From CAJXZP01 sp047610145 (GTDB lineage: Bacteria; Bacteroidota; Bacteroidia; Flavobacteriales_G; Salibacteraceae), in NCBI GenBank assembly GCA_047610145.1, contig JBLFZF010000091.1:1-11236 (forward strand): a stretch of 11,236 nt of DNA, written 5' to 3'. This document shows, piece by piece, positions 1 to 7,128 of the stretch (positions are counted from its first letter, which is position 1; every line of letters begins with the position of its first letter). The notes under the pieces were generated by a model. That model was not told the origin of the DNA and searched no databases. It worked only from the letters and a program-made list of their open reading frames with translations. The position numbers and the translations under genes are program-made.

Positions 1-1
1 T

Positions 2-799
2 CGTATTCAGCCCCTAGGTTCCATACAAACGGATACGATGAAAGTGAATACCATTGATTTAAAAAGCAATCTATATACAGGTGTATTTTCAAATCAGGAA
101 GCAAATGTAAACCTGCCTACTATTTTAAAGCAATTTTACACCAAATCAAATGCTAATTCTATTCCATTATTAGGAACACCAAATAACCAAAATATTTTAT
201 CGCAATGGAATGAAAACAAAGGACCGGTGTATTTGTTTACAATACCAATGAACGAAGCCTATTCTAATTTCACCCAACACAGTATCTTCCTTCCTACGTT
301 TTTTCAAATGGGTTTTACTAGTGCTGATCCCGCTACCCCGTATCAAGTAATTGGAGTAGATGAACTCCTTCCTTTAATGAATTCTTCTGTAGAAAACGAA
401 TTGATTTTTCATGTGAGTAATACCCATTTACACGTAGACATTATTCCGGAAATTATTCCTCAAAACTCGGGTGTTATGATCTCCTTACATGGAGGGATTG
501 AAACGGCAGCTACCTATCAAGTATCTCAAAAAGATAGTGTTATTGGCTTACTGTCTTTCAACTATCAACGAATTGAATCTAATCCTACCTACCACACGAG
601 TAACGATTTATTGGCCATTATTGACAGTCTAGGGTTAACTAATTTTTCTGTATTCAACCCTACTCTAAATACATTTAGCGAAGACTTTAATACACGAGAA
701 AAAGGAATTGAATTGTGGAGGTGGTTTGTCATTTTCACCTTATTGTTTTTAGCTATTGAAATTGTTTTGATTAGATTTTTTAAACCTTCGGTCTTATGA
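2..799 (+). CDS. BatA-family membrane protein, C-terminal part (5' end outside window)
   Basis: The reading frame is open from base 2, so the ATG at 38 is internal and the true start lies upstream of the window; 265 residues are visible. The sequence is a predicted extracytoplasmic region with segments typical of large Bacteroidota proteins that begin with the BatA N-terminal double-membrane domain, such as VYLFTIPMNEAYSNF followed by SIFLPTFFQMG. It ends in a single hydrophobic helix (WRWFVIFTLLFLAIEIVLI, about bases 716-772) and a short basic tail, so the C-terminus is anchored in the inner membrane. The BatA domain itself is not in view, so the family call rests on the C-terminal pattern and on the neighbouring dihydroorotase-like gene, a pairing I recall from Bacteroidota genomes. 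Its stop overlaps the next start (ATGA), which suggests translational coupling. The molecular function is unknown. Confidence 0.6.
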   Translation, partial: RIQPLGSIQTDTMKVNTIDLKSNLYTGVFSNQEANVNLPTILKQFYTKSNANSIPLLGTPNNQNILSQWNENKGPVYLFTIPMNEAYSNFTQHSIFLPTFFQMGFTSADPATPYQVIGVDELLPLMNSSVENELIFHVSNTHLHVDIIPEIIPQNSGVMISLHGGIETAATYQVSQKDSVIGLLSFNYQRIESNPTYHTSNDLLAIIDSLGLTNFSVFNPTLNTFSEDFNTREKGIELWRWFVIFTLLFLAIEIVLIRFFKPSVL

Positions 800-2040
800 G
801 TTTGTTGATTAAAAAAGCGAAAATTGTTGATTCTACGAGTACGTTCCATTTACAAACAATGGATATTCTAATTGAACACGGGAAGATAACAGTCATAAAA
901 GATAACATTACCGAAGATCATAAAAATGTAATTTCAGGAAAATCTATTCATGTCTCACCCGGGTGGATGGATTTACATGCCGAGTTTAACGAACCTGGAC
1001 TAGAACATAAGGAAGACCTTACCTCTGGAGCATATGCGGCTAAAAACGGAGGCTTTTCAACAGTAGTTATTTCTGCAAATACGTATCCAGTAACGGAAAC
1101 AAAGTCTCACCTCAGTTTTATTACCCATTCATCCAATTCTTTACCCATTGAAATCAAATCTTTTGGAGCGCTTTCAGAGCAACTAAGAGGAGAGAATTTC
1201 ACAGAACTATATGAGTTACATCTTGCTGGAGCTGTAGGGTTTTCTGATGGTCTATTACCTATTTCAAATCCTGATTTACTCAAAAGAACACTCCTATATT
1301 CCAAAGCATTTGGCGGAAAAGTAGTTGTCTATCCTTCCGACCGAAGAATTTCTCATGACGGTGTTATGCATGAAGGAACTTCAAGTACCCGTCTAGGATT
1401 AAAGTCTGAACCGTCATTAAGCGAAGAGGTTATGGTTGCCAGAGATTTAGCCATTGCCGCTTACTGTGAATCACCTATTCACTTTAGAACTATTAGTACT
1501 CAAGGAGCCGTTGATCAAATAAAACGAGCTAAAAAACGAGGTGTTCAGGTAACCTGCGATGTGGCTATTGCCAATTTACTTTGGAATGATACGGCTTTAG
1601 AAGGTTTTAATTCAAATTACAAAGTAACTCCCCCGTTACGTGGCGAAAAGGATAGAAAAGCATTGATTAAAGGAGTTAATGAAGGAACCATTGACTGCAT
1701 TGTTTCCAATCATAACCCGCAAAACATTGAAGAAAAACAATGTGAATTTGATTTAGCCGCATTTGGCCAATCTGCTATTGAAACTAGTTACAGCGCTTAT
1801 CAAACATTTTTATCTGATAAAATATCTATTGAAAAATGGGTGGAAGTGACCAGCTTAAATCCGAGACAAATTTTTAACCAGTCTCTCCCTTCTATCAACG
1901 AAGGGGAATTAGCTAACGTCACCATATTCGATTTGGATACGGAGTGGGATGTCACGGCTAAAACGCTTAAGTCTAAATCAAAAAACACCCCATTAATAGG
2001 TACAACGCTTACGGGTAAAGTACTAGACGTTATCTGTTAA
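796..2040 (+). CDS. Dihydroorotase-like amidohydrolase, probably non-catalytic
   Basis: This 414-residue protein has the length and layout of a type I dihydroorotase, the amidohydrolase of the third step of UMP synthesis. Family landmarks are the PGW-D-H box at 55-61, EPG at 66-68, GFSDG at 148-152, the G-MHEG segment at 189-194, IHFRTIST at 228-235 and the TPPLR segment at 278-282. The metal site is degraded. The usual HxHxR reads H61-A-E63-F-N65, so the second histidine and the substrate-binding arginine are lost. The histidine normally followed by x-E-D is replaced in VVVYPSD (176-182). The catalytic aspartate of the TDHAP motif is asparagine in SNHNP (304-308). His61, Asp151 and His229 remain. 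Such a protein is unlikely to hydrolyse dihydroorotate. By analogy with inactive PyrC' subunits it may be structural, perhaps a partner of aspartate carbamoyltransferase, but that is inference. Start: ATG overlapping the upstream stop by 4 bases. Automated pipelines would probably label it pyrC; I withhold the symbol. Confidence 0.85.
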   Translation: MSLLIKKAKIVDSTSTFHLQTMDILIEHGKITVIKDNITEDHKNVISGKSIHVSPGWMDLHAEFNEPGLEHKEDLTSGAYAAKNGGFSTVVISANTYPVTETKSHLSFITHSSNSLPIEIKSFGALSEQLRGENFTELYELHLAGAVGFSDGLLPISNPDLLKRTLLYSKAFGGKVVVYPSDRRISHDGVMHEGTSSTRLGLKSEPSLSEEVMVARDLAIAAYCESPIHFRTISTQGAVDQIKRAKKRGVQVTCDVAIANLLWNDTALEGFNSNYKVTPPLRGEKDRKALIKGVNEGTIDCIVSNHNPQNIEEKQCEFDLAAFGQSAIETSYSAYQTFLSDKISIEKWVEVTSLNPRQIFNQSLPSINEGELANVTIFDLDTEWDVTAKTLKSKSKNTPLIGTTLTGKVLDVIC

Positions 2041-2043
2041 AGA

Positions 2044-3336
2044 CTATTTTATAGTATAGCGAAGTCCAGCAAACACACCTGCAGAATAACTTTTTCGCTG
2101 CCCGCCATCAGTAGAAATATTTACTAATCCTTTAGCGAATTGAGGAGATAATTGTATCGCTATGTTTTCAGTCACGAAGTACTCTGCTCCAAATCCAATT
2201 AAACCGTTAAAAGAGGATCCTAACATCTGGTTTTCTGAAATAGTACCTGAACCAATTTGATTTGAAATATACCTAGATGAATATTGTGACCTTACTTTAA
2301 CAGAAATACCAGAGTTGATAAAGTAGTTCCACTTTTTAACGCCAAAATTATACCGCACCATTAAAGGAATTTCTATATTCGAAAGGCGATAGTTTAGGAC
2401 TACAGTATCTGAAAAATAATTTACATATTCAATGACTTCAGCCTGATTTGAAAAGGATTTTGTTCCGTCTGTATTATTTGTAGCAACAGAAGTTGTAATG
2501 GTTTGTTTGCGTAAGTATTCTGAATCGTAATAGGCTGTTTGAGAACCATTCCGTTGAGAGTATTTTAATCCTGAAACAAGATCCCAATGCTTATTTAACG
2601 AATAACCTATCCCTAAATAGCACCCAAACGATTGCTTGTAGTTAGAAGTACTTTCCCCACCAGAGTTGGTTACCAAATCTGTTATTCCAGATACATTTTC
2701 GTAACTCTCGTTACTGGGCTGCCAAACTTTACCTTCAGAATACTGCGGACCAATTAATCCGTACACATACCAATTTTTATCGGATACCCATTCCGAGTTT
2801 TGGATTAAATTGTGAGCTCCGCTTTGCCCATCAGCCTTTATAGTTGCAGCGTAATACGAATTAGAAATGATTTTTTCAGGATAAATATATGTTTCTACTT
2901 CAGCTATTTTTTGAATCGCATTTCTTTTAATACCCAATTTAACAACCCGTTGTTTACTCCTGTTCATAAGTGGCTCACTCACCTTCAACGGATTTACAAG
3001 AACAGCTAATTTATACTTCGTTACCGTGGTCTTTTTAATTGGACTCACCTCTTCCTTTTGAAGCAGAGTCAAGTTATTTTTCACAAATAATGAAGGAGAT
3101 ACAGGCTCCTTTTGTACTGCAGATTCTAACTCATTTTTTGCAATGAAATTTACCCCCCACTCTTTTGAATAATCGTTTTCATCTTTAACGATTTGAGAGT
3201 CACCAAAATCAAGACTCCATACAATAGCAGCAAACAAGACAAACCGCATCCAAAATATTTGACGCAGATATTTGACTGAAACATCTGTGGAATCAGAATT
3301 ATTTAATGAATTGCTATGAATATCTGTATTGGACAA
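2044..3336 (-). CDS. Envelope protein with N-terminal membrane segment and outer-membrane beta-barrel domain
   Basis: The N-terminus is polar for about 25 residues, then has one hydrophobic segment (about 26-42, QIFWMRFVLFAAIVWSL). A Lys/Glu-rich region of roughly 140 residues follows. From about residue 185 to the C-terminus there are alternating amphipathic strands typical of Bacteroidota PorT-like or OMP_b-brl barrels, with glycine- and aromatic-rich strands such as YVYGLIGPQYSEG, GCYLGIGYSLNKHWDLVSGL and the final AGVFAGLRYTIK. The longest reading frame begins at TTG (3336). The first ATG is residue 30 (3249) and would turn the hydrophobic segment into a signal peptide, so the topology depends on the start. 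With the TTG start it resembles the Bacteroidota design in which a cytoplasmic tail and one helix precede a periplasmic linker and a barrel. The gene converges on its neighbour with only 3 bases between stops. The ligand or role is not recognisable. Confidence 0.75.
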   Translation of the reverse strand: MSNTDIHSNSLNNSDSTDVSVKYLRQIFWMRFVLFAAIVWSLDFGDSQIVKDENDYSKEWGVNFIAKNELESAVQKEPVSPSLFVKNNLTLLQKEEVSPIKKTTVTKYKLAVLVNPLKVSEPLMNRSKQRVVKLGIKRNAIQKIAEVETYIYPEKIISNSYYAATIKADGQSGAHNLIQNSEWVSDKNWYVYGLIGPQYSEGKVWQPSNESYENVSGITDLVTNSGGESTSNYKQSFGCYLGIGYSLNKHWDLVSGLKYSQRNGSQTAYYDSEYLRKQTITTSVATNNTDGTKSFSNQAEVIEYVNYFSDTVVLNYRLSNIEIPLMVRYNFGVKKWNYFINSGISVKVRSQYSSRYISNQIGSGTISENQMLGSSFNGLIGFGAEYFVTENIAIQLSPQFAKGLVNISTDGGQRKSYSAGVFAGLRYTIK

Positions 3337-3359
3337 TTTGAATGATTGATTTTCCTATA

Positions 3360-3367
3360 CAAACTTA
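3360..3367 (-). promoter_or_regulatory. Candidate Bacteroidota -7 promoter element
   Basis: The minus strand reads TAAGTTTG here, an exact match to the Bacteroidota -7 consensus TAnnTTTG. It sits 23 bases upstream of the TTG start of the barrel protein gene. A TTG triplet lies 14 bases further upstream on the minus strand, shorter than the usual 17-23 base spacing, so the -33 half is weak. If used, transcription would begin roughly 17 bases before the TTG codon and about 105 bases before the alternative ATG at 3249. Confidence 0.4.
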
Positions 3368-3424
3368 ATCATAAATAACAGCAATAACTCCATTAATAAA
3401 GTTCAAATTCCAACACAATAATGT

Positions 3425-3438
3425 TAAATTGCAATTTA
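3425..3438. promoter_or_regulatory. 14-base perfect palindrome in divergent intergenic region
   Basis: The sequence TAAATTGCAATTTA is its own reverse complement. It lies between the divergent barrel protein and lipoprotein-meaB genes, 32 bases upstream of the lipoprotein ATG. Location and symmetry would suit an operator for a dimeric regulator. A palindrome this long is expected about once per 10-15 kb by chance in AT-rich DNA, so the evidence is positional only. Confidence 0.3.
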
Positions 3439-3470
3439 TTAAAACGCACAAAAATAAACTGCCTAAAAAC

Positions 3471-3845
3471 ATGAGTCGTTTCTTATCTAAATCACTGCTA
3501 ATATTAATGTTACCTCTTCTAACTTGGAGTTGTCAATCTCCAAACCCTTCTGGACCCTGCGAGTATACCGAAGAAAAATTTAACATGATCATAATAGACG
3601 TCATTCCAAAAGAAGAAAATGAAAACGATTTTACAGTGTGGGTAGATTTTGATGGAAACGTAAAATATGCTAGCGAAACACAAAAACTAGAAGATATTAG
3701 AAATGTGAAAACAGACTTAGATTTCATCGTTAAGAATCATATTAAAGCAGGCAGTATTTATCAAGGTATTTGTCACAAAAAAGTGGAAGGATCAGGTGAT
3801 TGCGAAGAAGAAATATGGGAATGGGAAAATGGATTTAAAAAATAA
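3471..3845 (+). CDS. Small predicted lipoprotein of unknown function
   Basis: This 124-residue protein starts at ATG 3471. The frame is open further upstream to a TTG at 3429, but that would put a 14-residue lysine-rich extension before a good signal peptide. Residues 1-20 form a signal sequence (SRFLSKSLLILMLPLLTWS) followed by Cys21, consistent with a lipobox and lipid anchoring after signal peptidase II cleavage. The mature part is acidic, has three further cysteines (Cys30, Cys101, Cys111) that could form disulfides, and contains a central VWVDFDGNVKYA strand pair. I recognise no enzyme motif. The gene ends 9 bases before meaB and is probably cotranscribed with it. It resembles small conserved hypothetical proteins of Bacteroidota; membrane attachment is supported, function is not. 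Confidence 0.75.
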   Translation: MSRFLSKSLLILMLPLLTWSCQSPNPSGPCEYTEEKFNMIIIDVIPKEENENDFTVWVDFDGNVKYASETQKLEDIRNVKTDLDFIVKNHIKAGSIYQGICHKKVEGSGDCEEEIWEWENGFKK

Positions 3846-3854
3846 GTAGTTTTC

Positions 3855-4916
3855 ATGAGTTCCTCCCGTACAGATAAAGCAAAGTTAGATGCAGTAGAGC
3901 GATTTTTGAAATCGCAAGCTACAGACATTAACACACAAGAGTTAATTGCGGGTGTTTTAGAAGGAAAACAGCAGTATTTAGCGAAAGCGATCACATTGGT
4001 GGAAAGTAATCTTTCTAAGCATAAGGAAATTGCCACGCAAGTAATTCATCAAATACTTCCGAAAACAGGTACATCTATCCGAATCGGAATTACGGGTGTT
4101 CCTGGTGTTGGGAAAAGTACGTTTATTGAATCTATAGGCAAATTATTGACTGAAAAAGGAATCAAAATTGCCGTTCTAGCAGTAGACCCTAGTTCAAATG
4201 TAAATAAGGGAAGTATATTAGGAGATAAAACTAGAATGAACGAATTGTCAGTAGATCCGCTGGCATTTGTGCGTCCTTCTCCTTCTTCCGGTACTTTGGG
4301 TGGAGTGGCAAATGCCACTCGAGAAAGTATTCTTTTATGCGAAGCCGCAGGATACGAGGTAATTATTGTAGAAACCGTAGGTGTGGGCCAAAGCGAATAT
4401 TTAGTCAAAGAAATGGTCGATTTCTTTCTGCTGCTTATGCTTTCTGGTGCGGGTGACGAAATTCAGGGTATTAAGCGAGGAATTATGGAAATGGCAGATG
4501 CTCTTTTCGTAAATAAAGCAGATGGAGAAAACCTAATTATGTCGCAAAAAGCAGCACAAGCATATCGAAACGCCTTGCATCTATTTCCGGCAAGAACAGA
4601 TAATTGGATTCCTGTTTCAGGAACCTGCTCAGCTATCGAAAATAAAGGCATTGAAAGAGTATGGAATGTCATTCAACAATTCAAAGTCCATCAAATGGAG
4701 AATAAATGGTTTGAATTAAGACGAAAAGAGCAATCTAAAACTTGGTTGATGGATCAATTAAATCAATCCCTAAATGCCTACTTCCGAAACCAACCTATAA
4801 TTCAACATAACATGGACACAATTACAAACGAAGTTGTTTCCGGTAAAAAGACTCCTTACGCAGGGTCTAACGAACTCATGGAGCTTTTTCTGCACAGCAT
4901 TAAAACCAGCGATTAA
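3855..4916 (+). CDS. meaB: MeaB/ArgK family GTPase, methylmalonyl-CoA mutase chaperone
   Basis: MeaB proteins are G3E-type P-loop GTPases that load and protect the adenosylcobalamin cofactor of methylmalonyl-CoA mutase in the cytoplasm. The 353-residue length is slightly above typical family members. Visible motifs are the Walker A loop GVPGVGKS (81-88), VDPSS (110-114) followed by GSILGDKTRM (119-128), the RPSPSSGTLGG segment (140-150), the ETVGVGQSE switch (173-181), SGAGDEIQGIKRGIMEMAD (197-215) and the guanine-specificity NKAD (220-223). An N-terminal helical arm (1-75) and a C-terminal helical tail thought to serve dimerisation are present. Nothing critical is missing. The mutase subunits are not in the window, so the partner must be encoded elsewhere. 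The gene follows the small lipoprotein by 9 bases, and its stop overlaps the next start (TAATG). Confidence 0.93.
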   Translation: MSSSRTDKAKLDAVERFLKSQATDINTQELIAGVLEGKQQYLAKAITLVESNLSKHKEIATQVIHQILPKTGTSIRIGITGVPGVGKSTFIESIGKLLTEKGIKIAVLAVDPSSNVNKGSILGDKTRMNELSVDPLAFVRPSPSSGTLGGVANATRESILLCEAAGYEVIIVETVGVGQSEYLVKEMVDFFLLLMLSGAGDEIQGIKRGIMEMADALFVNKADGENLIMSQKAAQAYRNALHLFPARTDNWIPVSGTCSAIENKGIERVWNVIQQFKVHQMENKWFELRRKEQSKTWLMDQLNQSLNAYFRNQPIIQHNMDTITNEVVSGKKTPYAGSNELMELFLHSIKTSD

Positions 4917-5485
4917 TGACTGTTTTTGAATCCATTACTCATAAAAACAAAAATTTCACCGAAAGTCTCTTAACACAAGGCGAATATGAAGACTGTCAGT
5001 TTATCAATTGTAACTTTGAAGCAGTTAATCTTAGTCATTTCGTGTTCATAGCGTGTCAATTTGAGAACTGTAATCTGAGTAATATCAAACTCGCTCATTG
5101 TTCCATTCAAGACGTTTCATTTATTACGTGTAAAATGCTGGGGATAGACTTTAGTATGTGTAATCCTTTCTTACTCCGATTTAATTTTGCGCATTGTCAA
5201 TTAAGCTTTTCCTCCTTTTATCAACTAAAAATTAAAGGAACTTCCTTTATTTCATGTCATCTTACCGAGGTTGATTTTGTGAACACAAACCTTCAGCTAG
5301 CCATCTTTGATGCGTGTAATTTAGTTGGGGCACAATTTGAAAACACCCTACTTGAAAAAGCAAATTTCTTAACCGCCATTGGTTACTCCATTAATCCAGA
5401 GTTAAATTATATCCATGGCGCTAAATTTTCTACCCATGGGCTTTCCGGGCTTTTGACTAAATACAACTTAGACATTGCAGACTAG
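4916..5485 (+). CDS. Cysteine-rich pentapeptide-repeat protein
   Basis: This 189-residue protein consists largely of pentapeptide repeats, with F or L at the central position every five residues (for example CQFINCNFEAVNL, CQFENCNLSNIKL and ANFLTAIGYSI). That pattern folds into a right-handed quadrilateral beta-helix. Ten cysteines recur, nearly all two residues before the central F or L, where they would stack inside the helix. Counting charges gives about 17 acidic and 10 basic residues, so the protein is acidic. The C-terminal segment (from about 150) leaves the repeat pattern and ends GLLTKYNLDI, resembling the dimerisation tails of Qnr/McbG-like proteins. No signal peptide is visible, so it is probably cytoplasmic. 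Some relatives mimic DNA and protect gyrase, but most pentapeptide proteins have no known role and I see no proof here. The ATG shares its A with the meaB stop, so translation is probably coupled. Confidence 0.88.
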   Translation: MTVFESITHKNKNFTESLLTQGEYEDCQFINCNFEAVNLSHFVFIACQFENCNLSNIKLAHCSIQDVSFITCKMLGIDFSMCNPFLLRFNFAHCQLSFSSFYQLKIKGTSFISCHLTEVDFVNTNLQLAIFDACNLVGAQFENTLLEKANFLTAIGYSINPELNYIHGAKFSTHGLSGLLTKYNLDIAD

Positions 5486-5558
5486 TTTATCCGTAACCTT
5501 GTACCCTACTATTATTCAGTATTAACTTACGTGCACCATTAATTACTAAAACAATTAT

Positions 5559-6374
5559 ATGACTAGAATTACGGAACAGGAATCCAATCATAAAAACCTA
5601 GAACAAAAATCGGTATTGGAATTACTCCAAGCCATTAACCAAGAAGATAAATTGGTAGCGATTTCTGTAGCTAAAGAAATCGTTAAAATTGAAAAGTTAG
5701 TATCCGCTATTGTCCCTAGAATGCAAAATGGAGGCCGGTTATTTTATCTAGGAGCCGGTACCAGTGGTCGTTTGGGTGTTGTAGACGCCTCCGAGTGTCC
5801 ACCTACATTTGGCGTAAGCCCTGACCTAGTTATCGGATTAATTGCGGGAGGAGATGCAGCTATTCGTAATGCCGTTGAATTTGCAGAAGATGATCAAAAT
5901 TTAGGATTTAAAGATCTACAGGAACATGATGTAACCGCAAACGATACCGTTATTGGAATTGCGGCATCTGGCACTACACCTTATGTTATTGAAGCTCTTA
6001 AAGAATGTAACGCCCGTGGAATTTTAACGGGATGTATCACCAATAACCCCAAATCTCCCCTCGCTCAAAACGCGATACACCCAATTGAAGTTATTGTGGG
6101 GCCTGAATTTATAACAGGTAGCACCCGAATGAAGTCTGGCACCTCTCAAAAGCTCGTATTAAATATGATTTCTACCGCTATTATGATTCAATTAGGTAGG
6201 GTAGTCAATAATAGTATGGTAGATATGCAACTAAGTAACAATAAATTAGTGGATCGGGGAACATTAATGGTTCAAAATGAATTGAATATTACCTATAATG
6301 CCGCAAATTCATTACTTTTAAAGTACGGCAGCGTGCGTGCAGCCGTTGAATCTCAAAAAACTAAATATGACTAA
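5559..6374 (+). CDS. murQ: N-acetylmuramic acid 6-phosphate etherase
   Basis: MurQ cleaves the lactyl ether of N-acetylmuramic acid 6-phosphate to give N-acetylglucosamine 6-phosphate and D-lactate, a cytoplasmic step in peptidoglycan recycling. The 271-residue protein carries a SIS domain. Signature segments are GGRLFYLGAGTSGRLGVVDA (58-77) followed by SECPPTFG, IAGGDAAI (95-102), EFAEDD (107-112), GIAASGTTPYV (about 137-147) and GPEFITGSTRMKSGTSQK (about 185-202). Glu79 and Glu110 correspond to the catalytic pair Glu83 and Glu114 of the Escherichia coli enzyme. Length is slightly below the roughly 300 residues of E. coli MurQ; the missing part is the C-terminal helical end. No MurNAc transporter, kinase or anhydromuramic acid kinase lies alongside. 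The gene overlaps the next one by 8 bases. A weak promoter-like TAACCTTG lies at 5494-5501, one mismatch from TAnnTTTG. Confidence 0.95.
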   Translation: MTRITEQESNHKNLEQKSVLELLQAINQEDKLVAISVAKEIVKIEKLVSAIVPRMQNGGRLFYLGAGTSGRLGVVDASECPPTFGVSPDLVIGLIAGGDAAIRNAVEFAEDDQNLGFKDLQEHDVTANDTVIGIAASGTTPYVIEALKECNARGILTGCITNNPKSPLAQNAIHPIEVIVGPEFITGSTRMKSGTSQKLVLNMISTAIMIQLGRVVNNSMVDMQLSNNKLVDRGTLMVQNELNITYNAANSLLLKYGSVRAAVESQKTKYD

Positions 6375-7068
6375 TCAAGATAAAGGCGTTTTAAATCACA
6401 AAACATGGAATGAGATCAAAACCAATGATTCTTGGCAAGTATTTAAAATGATGTCTGAAATTGTAGAAGGATTTGAAAAGCTAAGTAGAATTGGTCCATG
6501 TGTTTCTATTTTTGGCTCTGCCAGAACTACCAATTCCAATGAAAATTACAAGAAAGCAGAAACCATTGCGCATCAACTAACCGACAAAGGGTACGGAGTA
6601 ATTACAGGAGGAGGACCTGGTATTATGGAAGCCGCTAATAAAGGAGCCTTTTCGGGCGGTGGACCTTCTGTAGGTTTAAACATTGCATTACCGCATGAAC
6701 AATTTAACAATAAATATATAGATCACGATAAGTCAATTGATTTCGATTATTTCTTTATTCGAAAATTGATGTTTGTTAAATATGCGCAAGGATTTGTTGT
6801 TTTACCTGGTGGATTTGGTACCCTAGATGAATTATTTGAAGCTATGACCTTGATTCAAACTAAAAAAATAGACAAGTTTCCAATTATTTTAGTCGGAAAA
6901 GAATTTTGGTCTGGTTTAGTTCACTGGCTTGAAACTACATTACTAGAAAAAGAGAAAACTATATCTGCCCCAGATATGTTCCTATTTAAAATAGTGGATA
7001 CCCCTGAGGAAGCGGTCTTAGAAATTGACAAGTTTTATAACGATATTCTTTTATCTCCTAATTTTTAA
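6367..7068 (+). CDS. LOG-family Rossmann-fold protein, probable nucleotide 5'-monophosphate nucleosidase
   Basis: The protein belongs to the LOG (Lonely Guy) or TIGR00730 family, whose members release the base from nucleoside 5'-monophosphates, including cytokinin ribotides. I start it at ATG 6367 (233 residues). A GTG at 6337 would extend it 10 residues deeper into murQ without homology support. Family motifs are VSIFGSAR (46-53), GVITGGGPGIMEAANKG (77-93), the Arg132-Lys133 pair, and VVLPGGFGTLDELFE (144-158), which matches the PGGxGTxxE nucleotide-binding and catalytic signature. No signal peptide or membrane helix is present. The 8-base overlap with murQ suggests coupled expression. The physiological substrate is unknown; the enzyme may salvage or sanitise nucleotides. 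Annotations such as lysine decarboxylase are historical errors for this family. Confidence 0.9.
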   Translation: MTNQDKGVLNHKTWNEIKTNDSWQVFKMMSEIVEGFEKLSRIGPCVSIFGSARTTNSNENYKKAETIAHQLTDKGYGVITGGGPGIMEAANKGAFSGGGPSVGLNIALPHEQFNNKYIDHDKSIDFDYFFIRKLMFVKYAQGFVVLPGGFGTLDELFEAMTLIQTKKIDKFPIILVGKEFWSGLVHWLETTLLEKEKTISAPDMFLFKIVDTPEEAVLEIDKFYNDILLSPNF

Positions 7069-7074
7069 GCCTTT

Positions 7075-7103
7075 ACAGAAACTGCTTATTAACAGATTTC
7101 TGT
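7075..7103 (+). terminator. Weak hairpin after the murQ-LOG pair
   Basis: ACAGAAA (7075-7081) and TTTCTGT (7097-7103) form a 7-base stem with a 15-base loop. An alternative, mutually exclusive hairpin AACAGA/TCTGTT (7091-7096 with 7099-7104) overlaps it. Neither is GC-rich or followed by a clean T tract, so termination here is only a possibility. Confidence 0.25.
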
Positions 7104-7128
7104 TTGTAATTACGGTTACCCCCTTTCA

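Noticed and set aside
796..2040. Naming this gene pyrC
   Set aside because: Loss of the second metal histidine, the arginine and the catalytic aspartate argues against a functional dihydroorotase.
3429..3470. TTG start that would lengthen the small lipoprotein by 14 residues
   Set aside because: It would place a lysine-rich tail before a good lipoprotein signal peptide, and it falls inside the 14-base palindrome.
4049..4408. 119-codon minus-strand reading frame inside meaB
   Set aside because: It lies wholly opposite the conserved GTPase motifs, has no family features and is a shadow of meaB codon usage.
4916..5485. Calling the pentapeptide protein a Qnr quinolone-resistance determinant
   Set aside because: The repeat fold alone does not show gyrase binding, and the sequence is not recognisably close to Qnr beyond the shared repeat pattern and tail shape.
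6337..6366. GTG start that would lengthen the LOG-family protein by 10 residues
   Set aside because: The extension would overlap murQ by 38 bases and has no family support; ATG 6367 fits the usual N-terminus.
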